64,000 nucleotides of DNA, from NCBI GenBank assembly GCA_913056235.1, contig CAJXMW010000001.1, positions 434,001 through 498,000 of the forward strand, in the 5' to 3' direction. Both the position numbers and the translations under genes were made by a program. This DNA comes from an uncultured Fodinibius sp. GTDB taxonomy: Bacteria; Bacteroidota; Rhodothermia; Balneolales; Balneolaceae. This document shows positions 17,363-26,566 of this stretch, one piece after another. Every line of letters starts with the position of its first letter. Within the stretch, counting starts at the first letter, position 1. Below the pieces are notes generated by a model. The model was not told the DNA's origin and searched no databases. It worked only from the letters and a program-made list of their open reading frames with translations.

Positions 17363-19744
17363 TTATTTGTACTCACCATTAGTTAAACGTTCAAATTCCA
17401 TTTCCCGGGATGAATTCATTACCACTAATAAGCTACTACCGACCATCGCTATGGCTGCAAATAGCGGATTAATGAGTCCACCAATCGCCAAGGGGATTGC
17501 GATGACGTTATATAGGAAGGCCCATCCCAGATTCTGTCGAATTCGCTCCTTGGTCTGTTTAATAGCACTGAAGGCCATTGTTATTTTAAGCAGATTGTCT
17601 TCAGGAATCACAATCTGGGCTGAATCGGCTGCAATGGCTGTGAGGTCTCCGAAAGCGATACCCAGATCGGCATCCGCCAGTGCTAAGGCGTCGTTACTTC
17701 CGTCGCCAATCATGGCTACAGAGCCAATTTCTTTCAGGTTTTTGATGATCTCCGTTTTTGATTCAGGTCGAGCCTCAGTGAACAGGAAATCGGGTTTCAG
17801 TGTGTCACGAATGGGACGAGATGCTTCTTCACTATCTCCGGTAATGATGGCAATTTTTTTGTCTTTCTGTTTCAGGCTTGCGATGAATTCTTTTGCTTCA
17901 TCCCTTATTTGATCACCCACAATTAGAATACTTTTGATTTGATTATCCCATGCTACTACGGTTGGAACATATCCCTGCTGTCGGGCTCGGGAAATGCGGA
18001 ACCACTGTTTGGATGTAATTTGGCATTTATTTTCTTGTAGCCATTCAGGCTGCCCAACATAAATTGTTTTACCGCCTATCTTACCGCTCACCCCTCGGGA
18101 TGTATGTTGGAACTGATCCACATTAATGCCATCGTTCGATTCTCCCGCAATTGCTTTGCCCACAGGATGCGAGGAATAATGCTCCAAGGCACGGGCGTAC
18201 TCCAGGGCTTTCGGTGAATTGCCTTCGTCGAGCAACCGCATGTTGCCAGTAGTTAATGTTCCGGTTTTGTCAAAGGCCAAGATGTCGGTAGCACTTTGCT
18301 CTTCAAAAACGGCTCCCGTCTTGAAAAGAATGTTGTTTTTAAAGGCATCACGCAGTCCCGATGCCACAGCAAGGGGAGTGGCCAGCCCCAATGCGCAGGG
18401 ACAGGAAACGATGAGCACCGAAAGTGCCGCAAGAAGAGCAGAGCTGACTGCGGAACCAATTATTAGATAAAACACAAAGGTAAGAAAGCCCAAGAACAGG
18501 ACGCCGGGGACAAACCAGGCAGCAATCTTATCAGCCAGTCGTTGTTTGCCCGGACGACTGGCCTGGATGTCCCACATTAGGCGTATCATCTTTTCAATGG
18601 TACTTTGCACATGCTGATCCGTTTTAATGGTAAGGACATTTTGCGTGAGCACGGTTCCGCTCATAGCCCGGTCGCCCGGCTCTTTGGAAACCGGCAGGGA
18701 TTCGCCCGTGATAAGCGCTTCGTTCACCACGCCGTTACCTTCGATAATCGTACCATCGACGGGGATACGTTCTCCCGCTTTAACAAGTACTTCATCTTGC
18801 GGGACAAGCTCATCAATTTCCATCATTTTAAAGTTTCCGTTTCGCCGCACACGGGCCTGCTTAATACGATTTTCCATTAATTCATTGAGCAAGGAATTTT
18901 TATCTTCTTTGACTCGATTTTCATAATAGTTTCCGTAGGATACTGCCATGATAATAGCCATGGTCACATCAAAATAAAGCTCGTTCAATCCCATGCTCAG
19001 AGCGACGGTACTAAACACATAGGCGCTCAATGCTGCTATGGAGATCAGCAAATCCATATTCGGTTTCAGTACAGAGACAGAAACCCAAGCCCCTCTTAAA
19101 ATGGGCCAGCCGGTAAAAAACAGCACGATCGAGGACATTGCCCAAACGTTAGCCAGGAAAAAGTAGCGGACTTCAGGATCAAAAGGAATAACAAAATCCC
19201 CTGTTAAATAGAGAGGATATAGTACGAGAAAGTAGACAATAAAACCGTAAACGAGGAAGAAGGTCCCCAAAATCAATCGAATAGTAGTATTAGATTTTTC
19301 ATCTCCCAAATCACTTTCCTTTAGGTGTGCCCTATACCCCATGTTACTAATAAGATCCGGCAATTCTTCCTCGCTCAATCGATCGGGATCGTAGTATACC
19401 TTTACCATCTCGGAAGCGTAACTGGCTTCGCTTTTGTAGATGCCATCCTGCCGCCGTGCCATCGCCTCGATGAACGATTCGCAGGTCGAGCAGTGCATGC
19501 CGTCCACTTTCAAAAATGTCTGTTCGGCTTTATCGGGCGGCTCCTCGGCTTGGCCTTCCCATTCGCGGTGCTTGCGATTGATGGTTTCCCGCCGAATTCG
19601 TTCGGCCTGTTCGGTATCGAGTTCCTGCAAAAGGTCATAGACCTGCAGGCATCCCGAGCAACAGAATGTCCCTTCAATATCGGGATCTGTTATAGGTGGG
19701 TCAGGGGTGGGAAGATCACATAACGTGCATGTATCGCCACTCAT
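17363..19744 (-). CDS. ccoI: Cu(I) P1B-ATPase for cbb3 oxidase assembly, CcoI/FixI
   Basis: A 793-residue P1B ATPase. The N-terminus has a Cys-rich FixI-type domain (CTLCDLP and FCCSGC), then an HMA domain with MHCSTC. Eight transmembrane segments carry the CPC motif at 448-450, the phosphorylation site DKTGT begins at Asp492, and the hinge GDGSNDALALA is present. The double N-terminal metal-binding arrangement and the TauE-like neighbour mark it as CcoI, which exports Cu(I) slowly for oxidase maturation. The matching cbb3 oxidase lies in module 3. Confidence 0.93.
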   Translation of the reverse strand: MSGDTCTLCDLPTPDPPITDPDIEGTFCCSGCLQVYDLLQELDTEQAERIRRETINRKHREWEGQAEEPPDKAEQTFLKVDGMHCSTCESFIEAMARRQDGIYKSEASYASEMVKVYYDPDRLSEEELPDLISNMGYRAHLKESDLGDEKSNTTIRLILGTFFLVYGFIVYFLVLYPLYLTGDFVIPFDPEVRYFFLANVWAMSSIVLFFTGWPILRGAWVSVSVLKPNMDLLISIAALSAYVFSTVALSMGLNELYFDVTMAIIMAVSYGNYYENRVKEDKNSLLNELMENRIKQARVRRNGNFKMMEIDELVPQDEVLVKAGERIPVDGTIIEGNGVVNEALITGESLPVSKEPGDRAMSGTVLTQNVLTIKTDQHVQSTIEKMIRLMWDIQASRPGKQRLADKIAAWFVPGVLFLGFLTFVFYLIIGSAVSSALLAALSVLIVSCPCALGLATPLAVASGLRDAFKNNILFKTGAVFEEQSATDILAFDKTGTLTTGNMRLLDEGNSPKALEYARALEHYSSHPVGKAIAGESNDGINVDQFQHTSRGVSGKIGGKTIYVGQPEWLQENKCQITSKQWFRISRARQQGYVPTVVAWDNQIKSILIVGDQIRDEAKEFIASLKQKDKKIAIITGDSEEASRPIRDTLKPDFLFTEARPESKTEIIKNLKEIGSVAMIGDGSNDALALADADLGIAFGDLTAIAADSAQIVIPEDNLLKITMAFSAIKQTKERIRQNLGWAFLYNVIAIPLAIGGLINPLFAAIAMVGSSLLVVMNSSREMEFERLTNGEYK

Positions 19745-19909
19745 AAAAAATGGGATGGGAAAACCTTGGATTTTGAAAACAAGATAAAATCTTTAACAGG
19801 TTTTATCCAATTGTAAGACATACATCCAACTGATAGCACAAAATACTGCACATTAAACACATAAAGATATAAGTCTGAATCCGCCGCTTTTCGCATCTTT
19901 TTATCGAAT

Positions 19910-20587
19910 ATGAAACCAAATAATAGATACGTGATGGAAAAGCGAATATTCAATACCGGAGAGATACAGCAGATGTACAACCGCTGGGCGAAAAATTACG
20001 ACAAGTCTCTTTGGCTGTTTCGTCTGATCGGTTTTCGAATCAGGGCCTACCGAAAAGCGGCTGTCGAAAATTTAAATCTAAACCACGGTGATGCGGTTGT
20101 TGACCTAGGGTGCGGTACGGGATTAAATTTCGCCTTGCTAAAAGAGCATATAGGAGCAACGGGGACTATCATTGGGGCCGATTTATCTGGTGCCATGCTC
20201 CAAAAGGCGCGGCGGCGTGTCGAAAAGAACAACTGGAAAAATGTCCGCCTTGTACAATCAGACATTGCCAAATTCTCTTTTCCTGACAAAACAGATGCCA
20301 TCCTTTCGACGCTGGCTCTTACCATGTCCCCGGATTATGACCCTATAATCAAGAGGGCGGCTGAGACGCTGGAAAAAGGCAAGAGAATGTCCATCTTTAA
20401 GTTAAAACGTCCAGATGGATGGCCGGATTGGATGGTACAATTGATGATTAAACTATTGGCCGCCTACGGAACCCGGAAAGAACATACGAACCGAGCGCCC
20501 TGGCTCTCTATTAAACGACACTTCCCAAAATCTAAAATGAAAGAATACTATTGGGGAGCTGTTCATGTATCTACGGGTATCGCCTGA
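19910..20587 (+). CDS. Class I SAM-dependent methyltransferase
   Basis: A 225-residue protein with a Rossmann methyltransferase core: motif I VVDLGCGTGLNF (about 66-76), motif II GADLSGAML, and the later LVQSDIAKFSF. The overall pattern resembles UbiE/demethylmenaquinone-like methyltransferases acting on small molecules. An ATG at 19934 would remove eight residues. Substrate unknown. It is divergent from the ccoI gene, with the promoter region between them. Confidence 0.82.
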   Translation: MKPNNRYVMEKRIFNTGEIQQMYNRWAKNYDKSLWLFRLIGFRIRAYRKAAVENLNLNHGDAVVDLGCGTGLNFALLKEHIGATGTIIGADLSGAMLQKARRRVEKNNWKNVRLVQSDIAKFSFPDKTDAILSTLALTMSPDYDPIIKRAAETLEKGKRMSIFKLKRPDGWPDWMVQLMIKLLAAYGTRKEHTNRAPWLSIKRHFPKSKMKEYYWGAVHVSTGIA

Positions 20588-20716
20588 CGAAGCTAATTTA
20601 GCCTTTTAAATAGCATAATTCTGCACATTAATCACATAAAGATGCAAGAACTGCGACTGTTCGGCGCTTATTTTAGGAATAGAAATTGAAGTCGAACCAA
20701 ATATAGCTGCTTGCTT

Positions 20717-21085
20717 ATGATCGAAGTCAACGAACATGCCGATAGCGACATTCTTGCGCTCCAAGTATCCGGTACGCTAACTGAAGAAGAGCTGGATGAT
20801 CTAATACCCACTTTAAAGGAGTATGTCTCTTCTTCAAGTCACCCTCACCTATTAATGATTATGGAGGATTTCAACGGATGGGCCGATGCTGCCGCCGTCT
20901 GGAAAGACCTGCAGTTGGATGCCGAATATTTGGGCTATTTTGATCGTATTGCCGTCGTCGGTGAAAAGAAATGGCAAGAGTGGGGAACCAGACTTGTGAA
21001 TCCCATAACCAAAGAAGAACTACGGTTTTTCCCTCTGTCCGACGCGGAAAAAGCCTGGAATTGGATTCAAAACACCTCACACTAA
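20717..21085 (+). CDS. SpoIIAA-like STAS-domain protein
   Basis: A 122-residue protein starting at ATG 20717. The sequence VSGTLTEEELDDLIPTLKEYV, followed by LLMIMEDFNGWADAAAVWKDLQLD and DRIAVVGEKKWQEWG, matches the SpoIIAA-like (DUF3478) family of soluble STAS proteins, often found beside membrane transporters. It lies 22 bases upstream of the P1B-4 ATPase gene and is likely co-transcribed; role unknown. Confidence 0.8.
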   Translation: MIEVNEHADSDILALQVSGTLTEEELDDLIPTLKEYVSSSSHPHLLMIMEDFNGWADAAAVWKDLQLDAEYLGYFDRIAVVGEKKWQEWGTRLVNPITKEELRFFPLSDAEKAWNWIQNTSH

Positions 21086-21107
21086 CCAGTTTCACTTATT
21101 TGTCACT

Positions 21108-23657
21108 ATGAATAAACTGACCATCAACCTTCCAATTATTTTACCGGATATCCCTGATGCCGAAGACCAGTGCGTATCGCGTTTGATTGATACCCTTGAA
21201 GGGAAAGAAGGTGTTCAGGAAGCTCATATTAAAGAAAATGAGCAATCACCCGAACTTTGTATTCATTTTGATCCCGATACTATTACCCTTAATGATCTGA
21301 AAAAGCTGGCTTCGCAAACAGGGGCAAAACTAAATGACAGTTATGGGCATTTACTGGTTGAAACCAAAGGCATAAGACACCCCCGGCAGGCACGAAGCCT
21401 GAGTCAACAGCTCAACGATTTACCCGGGACGGTAAATGCCTATGCCAGTCCCAGCGGTTGGGTTCGCATAGAATTCGATCAACAAGAGACCAATGAGGAG
21501 ATATTGCTTGGTTCCATTGAAGACCTGGGCTTAGCCATTGAGCAAAAGGCCAAAGGCTTTAGGAAGGTTGTGCCTGGTATAACAAATGGAGAGCCAGTCC
21601 AAGAACAGGATACGATTGAATCGGATCATGAACACCAACACGATCACGGCCAGGAAGAGCATGAGGATCACGATCACGGCAGCGATGACGAAGAGCGTGG
21701 CCATAGCCATGATCACAATCACGGTGGCATCTTTGGTGAAAAAACGGAGTTGATCTTTTCGCTGATCTGTGGAGCTCTGCTCGGTATAGGATTCGGGCTC
21801 TCTTACGTGAACGCTATTCCCACCTGGGTAACGCTGGTACTGTATGTAAGTTCTTACTTTTTCGGAAGCTACTTCCTTGTACAGGAGGCATATACTGAAG
21901 TTAAAGCTGGAAATTTTGAAATCGATTTTTTAATGCTAGTTGCCGCAGTTGGTGCCGCCATACTGGGCGAATGGGCTGAGGGAGCACTGCTCCTATTCCT
22001 GTTTAGCCTGGGCCATTCGCTGGAACATTATGCTATGGGCCGGGCCCGCGAGGCGATCAAAGGGCTGGCTGACCTAGCTCCTAAAACGGCCTTGAAAAAA
22101 GTTGACGGGGAAACGAAAGATGTGCCTGTTGAAGAACTTCAGGTTGGCGATACCATTGTCATACGTCCCAACAGTAAAATTTCAGCAGATGGGATCGTTG
22201 TTAACGGACAAAGCAGCGTGAATCAGGCGCCTATAACCGGCGAAAGTGTTCCGGTTGATAAAAGTGAATTTACGGATATGGAGAAGATTAAGCAGGATCC
22301 GGAATCTATCGATGACGAACACCGAGTATTTGCGGGAACCATCAACGGCAACGGCAGCCTTGAAGTGAAAGTAACGAAGCTCTCGAAGGATTCCACTCTT
22401 TCCCGGTTAATTACGATGGTGAATGAGGCCGAAGCCCAAAAATCACCTACCCAGCAGTTTACCGACAAATTTGAAAAATATTTTGTCCCTGCGGTATTAG
22501 GACTGGTTGTTTTGCTGAATTTTGCTTTCCTGCTTATTGACGAATCCTATGCCGCCAGTTTTTACCGGTCCATGGCCGTGTTGGTAGCCGCCAGCCCCTG
22601 TGCACTGGCCATTTCCACCCCCAGTGCGGTCCTTAGCGGGGTGGCACGGGCTGCCCGCAGCGGGGTGCTTATTAAAGGGGGGAAACCGCTGGAAAACCTG
22701 GGCATTCTTAAGGCGCTGGCTTTTGATAAGACCGGAACGCTCACTGAAGGCAAACCCCGACTCACCGATGTCTTGCTTTTTAACAATACCGACGAAACTG
22801 AACTAATAAGCATGGCTGTTGCCGTGGAAAATCTCAGTGATCACCCGCTTGCAGCTGCGGTAGTCCGGGACGGGAAACAGCGATTGAACGGCACTGACCT
22901 CCCCGAAGCCGAGGACCTTGAATCCATAACGGGACGTGGCGTCAAAGCAAAAGTGAACGGATCGATTGTACGGATAGGAAACAAAGAGCTGTTTGAAGAA
23001 TCCGATGGAATAACGTTACCGGATGATCTTAAAAATAAAGTTGAAGAACTGGAAAGAGAAGGCAAGACTACTATGATTGTCCGATCTGGTGACCACTATC
23101 TGGGTATTCTCGGTTTAATGGATACCCCGCGGGAGGATGCCAAATCGGTGGTCCAGCAATTGCGTGGCCTTGGTCTGGTTCACCTGATTATGCTCACCGG
23201 GGATAACCAGCGGGTAGCCGATGCAGTGGCTGAAGCTATTGGCATTGATGACCCCAAGGGTAACCTGCTTCCGGAGGATAAAGTTGAAGTGATTAAAGAG
23301 TTACGTGAAGGAGAGGGGCATGTTGCGATGGTCGGCGATGGCGTAAATGACGCTCCGGCCATGGCCAACAGCACGGTAGGCATTGCCATGGGAGCTGCCG
23401 GTTCAGATGTAGCTCTGGAAACAGCTGATGTAGCGCTTATGGCTGACAAGATTTCCGTGCTCCCGTTTGCGATCGGACTCAGCCGAAAAACCAAATCCAT
23501 TATCAAGCAAAACCTATGGATCAGCCTTGGAATGGTAGCCATTCTTGTCCCGGCCACCATCCTTGGACTAAGTATGGGGCTTGCAGTATTAGGCCACGAA
23601 GGATCCACTGTTGTGGTAGTATTTAATGCCCTGCGGTTGTTAGGGTATAAATCTTAG
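21108..23657 (+). CDS. P1B-4-type metal-exporting ATPase with His-rich linker
   Basis: An 849-residue P-type ATPase. Two ferredoxin-like N-terminal domains lack the CxxC of Cu/Zn ATPases. They are followed by a long His/Asp/Glu-rich linker (about 170-205) that could bind Zn or Co. The membrane part has SPC at 496-498, the phosphorylation site DKTGT starts at Asp540, the hinge is GDGVNDAPAMA, and the last helix carries HEGST. SPC plus HEG[ST] is the signature of subgroup P1B-4 (CoaT, CzcP, CtpD; Co, Fe, Zn export). This fits the divalent-metal pump earlier in the module. Confidence 0.9.
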   Translation: MNKLTINLPIILPDIPDAEDQCVSRLIDTLEGKEGVQEAHIKENEQSPELCIHFDPDTITLNDLKKLASQTGAKLNDSYGHLLVETKGIRHPRQARSLSQQLNDLPGTVNAYASPSGWVRIEFDQQETNEEILLGSIEDLGLAIEQKAKGFRKVVPGITNGEPVQEQDTIESDHEHQHDHGQEEHEDHDHGSDDEERGHSHDHNHGGIFGEKTELIFSLICGALLGIGFGLSYVNAIPTWVTLVLYVSSYFFGSYFLVQEAYTEVKAGNFEIDFLMLVAAVGAAILGEWAEGALLLFLFSLGHSLEHYAMGRAREAIKGLADLAPKTALKKVDGETKDVPVEELQVGDTIVIRPNSKISADGIVVNGQSSVNQAPITGESVPVDKSEFTDMEKIKQDPESIDDEHRVFAGTINGNGSLEVKVTKLSKDSTLSRLITMVNEAEAQKSPTQQFTDKFEKYFVPAVLGLVVLLNFAFLLIDESYAASFYRSMAVLVAASPCALAISTPSAVLSGVARAARSGVLIKGGKPLENLGILKALAFDKTGTLTEGKPRLTDVLLFNNTDETELISMAVAVENLSDHPLAAAVVRDGKQRLNGTDLPEAEDLESITGRGVKAKVNGSIVRIGNKELFEESDGITLPDDLKNKVEELEREGKTTMIVRSGDHYLGILGLMDTPREDAKSVVQQLRGLGLVHLIMLTGDNQRVADAVAEAIGIDDPKGNLLPEDKVEVIKELREGEGHVAMVGDGVNDAPAMANSTVGIAMGAAGSDVALETADVALMADKISVLPFAIGLSRKTKSIIKQNLWISLGMVAILVPATILGLSMGLAVLGHEGSTVVVVFNALRLLGYKS

Positions 23658-23934
23658 AGATTGGATAAAGTTAATGTTCGGTCTACTGCAGAAAACATTC
23701 AACATATCTATCAAGGCTTTTAACCTCTGCAAGGCTCGGCCTATCCAAGAACTACTACATAAAATTCTAAAATCACGGGCCATTTTACCCATAGTAATAT
23801 CTCGTGCACATTACTGATCAGGAGGCAAATATCACACAATGAATTGCTTTCCCAGTTTTCATGATAGTTGTTACAAATGATGTAACATGACATCTCAAAA
23901 TAAAGCTCTATGAACTATAAAGGCATATATTAGT

Positions 23935-23945
23935 TTGGCTTCGGA
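23935..23945 (+). other. Upstream attachment core u-B
   Basis: TTGGCTTCGGA preceded by GT; thirteen bases GTTTGGCTTCGGA are identical to the anticodon arm of the tRNA gene 180 bases downstream. Confidence 0.65.
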
Positions 23946-24086
23946 ACAGGCCAGTCAGACAGACCAGTGGCAATACTTGCAAGAAGGGGCGCTTGGAATA
24001 GGATGAAAGTGCGCATTTTTGCTCTTTGGTTTTACTCAGTCAGACATACCAGCCAGAGTTGTGATCTAATCTGGTATATACTATAA

Positions 24087-24160
24087 GCGCCCGTAGCTCA
24101 ATTGGATAGAGCGTTTGGCTTCGGACCAAAAGGTTGGGAGTTCGAGTCTTCCCGGGCGTA
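24087..24160 (+). tRNA. tRNA-Arg (anticodon TCG), copy B
   Basis: A 74-base tRNA with acceptor GCGCCCG/CGGGCGT, anticodon stem TTTGG/CCAAA, loop CTTCGGA (anticodon 24121-24123), T arm GGGAG-TTCGAGT-CTTCC, and A discriminator. It is identical in sequence to copy C by inspection. The anticodon arm contains the attachment core. Confidence 0.93.
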
Positions 24161-24167
24161 CTCAAGT

Positions 24168-24200
24168 AAAGTGCCCGTCATTTTTAGGCGGGCACTTTTT
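24168..24200 (+). terminator. Terminator of tRNA-Arg B
   Basis: AAAGTGCCCG pairs with CGGGCACTTT, with an 11-base loop and a following T run. Confidence 0.8.
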
Positions 24201-24321
24201 ATTTTAGTTTCATTTTATCCTAACTGGTAAAACACGGAAAAGCTTCATCTTTTCTCCATCCAGATGTAACAAATGATGGTACATGAAATATCCACTTTAG
24301 CTAGCGTTTAACTTTTTGCAC

Positions 24322-25287
24322 CTAATACCAACCGGGCCTTCTAGGCTGTCGGAATCTGCTAAAATCCTTGAAGGTGGAAATATCGAAACAAAGAATGAAT
24401 ATTTGTCTCATTATTTTCATTCTGACGGGAAATTTCTGAGTGCCATAAAACGTAAAGTGAATCATATGGTTGTGAAGGGCCACGACTTCGATACCGTTAC
24501 TTGCCAGGGTATTGATGACGGGCTCCACTTCATCTTCCAGCATTACAAAATCGCCGGCCACGGCAGCCTTCTCCGGGGTCCCTTGCCACGAAGCCCAGGT
24601 GTTGAAGCCCATAAACGTACTGACGGGATTATCCTGATGCATCAAGGTTACATCCGGTCGACCAATAGTTACTTTATACACGCCCCGGCTCATCGAGCCT
24701 TCATGACCTAATATATCGGCAATTTGTTGGGTATCGAGAGAATTTTGGACCGTATCCGCCTCCGAATCCGCCGGATTCCCCTCTCGCATTTCGGCAATCC
24801 TTTCAAATATCTCTTTTGCGCCAGAGGCCAGTTCTTTTTCGGAGCCACTTCCACCGATATGCATGTACATAACGCTGGGCTGCTCGCGTACAAAATGATT
24901 GTGCAGGGCCGTAACGTTCAGCTCGTAATCGAGCAATACCTGCTGAATGGCAGCAATTTCATTCTCTTTGACCAATACATCACCCATCAATTTGGCTCCA
25001 TCCTGAGTCGGAGAAAAAGCCAGCCAGGAACCCATACCCATTGGGGGAATGATTTTGAATCCATCCACGGTAACATTCAAATCATTCTGAGGGACTACCA
25101 GCTTATATTCCCCGTTGGATTCTGTCCCGGTCATACCAGTTACCTCTTCAATGGTCTCGACATCCAGAGAAACCGATTGCTGGTTTTCTTGATTTTTTTC
25201 CGGGGCCCTGGATGAACAACCTGCATTCCAAGTAAAAAAGAAGGCGATAAGCGTCAATAAAACCCATCTGCTGTTTGGTAATTTCAT
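24322..25287 (-). CDS. DUF1259-type lipoprotein with abnormal C-terminus
   Basis: Start at the ATG giving a lipoprotein signal (Cys about residue 24). Two DUF1259 (LppY/LpqO) half-repeats are visible, each with a metal-like motif ALHNH (VTALHNHFVREQPSVMYMHIGGSG and VVALHNHM). The second repeat should continue with an E-x-P...HYWG-like segment, but after HNHM the sequence changes to unrelated residues that run up to the boundary repeat. The 3' end therefore looks truncated or replaced at the module edge. The family is found with metal resistance genes; function unknown. Confidence 0.75.
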   Translation of the reverse strand: MKLPNSRWVLLTLIAFFFTWNAGCSSRAPEKNQENQQSVSLDVETIEEVTGMTGTESNGEYKLVVPQNDLNVTVDGFKIIPPMGMGSWLAFSPTQDGAKLMGDVLVKENEIAAIQQVLLDYELNVTALHNHFVREQPSVMYMHIGGSGSEKELASGAKEIFERIAEMREGNPADSEADTVQNSLDTQQIADILGHEGSMSRGVYKVTIGRPDVTLMHQDNPVSTFMGFNTWASWQGTPEKAAVAGDFVMLEDEVEPVINTLASNGIEVVALHNHMIHFTFYGTQKFPVRMKIMRQIFILCFDISTFKDFSRFRQPRRPGWY

Positions 25288-25429
25288 AATTTTGCTGAAG
25301 TATTGAAGTGAATATTTTCTTATTACCAAGCCTAGATCCGGTGTTACATAACTATAATCTCAAGCAAGCAGTATTGTTTCGGAATTCCAAAGATAGTTTT
25401 TAATGTGCTCCATCATTTCAAATTATTAT

Positions 25430-25461
25430 TTGACTCTCGACCATGGTACAGGCCTTATATT
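25430..25461 (+). promoter_or_regulatory. MerR-type promoter/operator P1
   Basis: TTGACT (25430-25435) and TATATT (25456-25461) are separated by 20 bases, longer than the usual 17 and typical of MerR-family promoters. The spacer ends ATGGTACAGGCCT, shared with P2 at 29599. It would drive the HMA/ATPase genes; the likely regulator is the MerR protein encoded at 31506-31967. Confidence 0.75.
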
Positions 25462-25534
25462 ACAGCAAGGGAGGCTTCATTATGCTATGAATCCTGTTTT
25501 TGAAGAACAAATTGCCATAAAAAAACAGAAGAAG

Positions 25535-25879
25535 ATGAAAAAAATCACATCAATCCTATTGATACTGATTGCTACCCTTGCACTCAATGCCTACGGCCAG
25601 ACCGATAGCACTAGAACCCAAGGGAAGGTTACTCCCGTTAAACTACACATTGAGGGCATGGCCTGCGAGTTCTGCGCCCGGGGATTAAAAAATTCGCTTG
25701 AAAAACTGGATGGTATCACCATACATAAGATTGATCCTAAAAAGGGTTTTGCTACGCTGTCGTTTAATCAAGACAATATTCCTTCTGATCAGACCCTAAC
25801 GAAAACGGTAGAAAATGCCGGTTTTAAGCTTACAAAGATACAACGAAATAAGGAGAATGATTCCGGCGAAGAATCTTGA
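25535..25879 (+). CDS. Periplasmic HMA-domain protein (MerP-like)
   Basis: Start at the ATG at 25535, which gives a clear Sec signal peptide (MKKITSILL...AYGQ), yielding 114 residues; earlier in-frame codons precede the signal. One HMA domain with GMACEFC as metal site spans about residues 32-100. It would bind Cu(I) or Hg(II) in the periplasm and pass it to a transporter, as MerP does. First gene after promoter P1; it overlaps nothing and is three bases before the next start. Confidence 0.82.
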   Translation: MKKITSILLILIATLALNAYGQTDSTRTQGKVTPVKLHIEGMACEFCARGLKNSLEKLDGITIHKIDPKKGFATLSFNQDNIPSDQTLTKTVENAGFKLTKIQRNKENDSGEES

Positions 25880-25882
25880 ATC

Positions 25883-26315
25883 ATGTCACTCGAATTAATG
25901 GTATTCCTCGCAGGGATTGGCCTGTTGCTACATACTCCCTGGGAGCTCGCACAGACTAAAGCATTGAGTACTTGCGCCGATAAGCCTTGGCGCATCAGGC
26001 TGGGGAACTGTTCGGTAGGTATTGTCTCGGATGTACTGTATACCCTAGGACTATACTATCTGATTGGCTGGTGGCTTGTGGATTATTCATGGTTAAATGA
26101 GGCAGGTACCTGTCACTATGGTTTTATCTTGCTGATAAGTTTTATTGGGGCTTATTTCACAGAACTAGTAGCCCAACGGTTTAACTGGTGGCACTTCAAT
26201 CGGAAAGTGCCTCATTTTCCGAAACGACTGGGGGGATGTGGCCGTGACCCCGGTGCTGCAATTGCCACTTCTGGTTTCACTAACGTATTTAGTAACACAA
26301 ATTATCCTTTTTTAA
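25883..26315 (+). pseudogene. Membrane protein with G-run frameshift
   Basis: A multi-pass membrane protein (about four hydrophobic segments, with LLLHTPWELAQ near the start) read from 25883. At 26230-26235 there is a run of six G. Reading with one G fewer restores DVAVTPVLQLPLLVSL and a natural stop TAA at 26313-26315, a sensible final transmembrane helix. As sequenced, the frame instead runs on into the next gene and creates a false 226-residue fusion. It is either a real frameshift, a slippery phase-variable tract, or a sequencing error. Function unknown. Confidence 0.7.
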
Positions 26316-26353
26316 CGAACAAAACGTCTAATTCAAATACACAAACTAAACCA

Positions 26354-26563
26354 ATGGAAAAACTGACTTTTAACATTCCCGACCTGCACTGCGAAGGCTG
26401 CGCCAACCGTTCCACCAATATTTTGGAGAAACTGGACGGCGTACAGCAGGCTGACGTAACATTTGATGATAAATCTGCAGCGGTGGAGTACAACCCTGAC
26501 GAAGCCTCTTTTGAAGAGATGAAAGAGGCTCTGGCCAAAGCCAATTACACGGCAAAAAAATAA
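26354..26563 (+). CDS. CopZ-like cytosolic HMA metallochaperone
   Basis: A 69-residue HMA protein (MEKLTFNI start) with metal site LHCEGC and the normal length of CopZ/Atx1 chaperones. It would carry Cu(I) or another soft metal to the N-terminal HMA domain of the ATPase encoded immediately downstream (four bases). It looks fused to the preceding membrane protein only because of the frameshift described for that gene. Confidence 0.85.
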   Translation: MEKLTFNIPDLHCEGCANRSTNILEKLDGVQQADVTFDDKSAAVEYNPDEASFEEMKEALAKANYTAKK

Positions 26564-26566
26564 CCC

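Larger units (their letters stand above)
23805..24330. repeat. Module boundary repeat B (att-like, with tRNA-Arg)
   Basis: Second boundary repeat: left palindrome TTACAAATGATGTAA (23871-23885), core 23935-23945, leader, tRNA-Arg, terminator, and right arm TGTAACAAATGATGGTACA (24265-24283). It is very close to repeat C throughout and more diverged from A. It extends further left than A, to about 23812. The stretch 23658-23804 before it shows nothing further. Confidence 0.85.

Noticed and set aside
25883-26563. A single 226-residue membrane-HMA fusion protein
   Set aside because: The fusion arises only from the extra G at 26230-26235; both parts make complete proteins separately.
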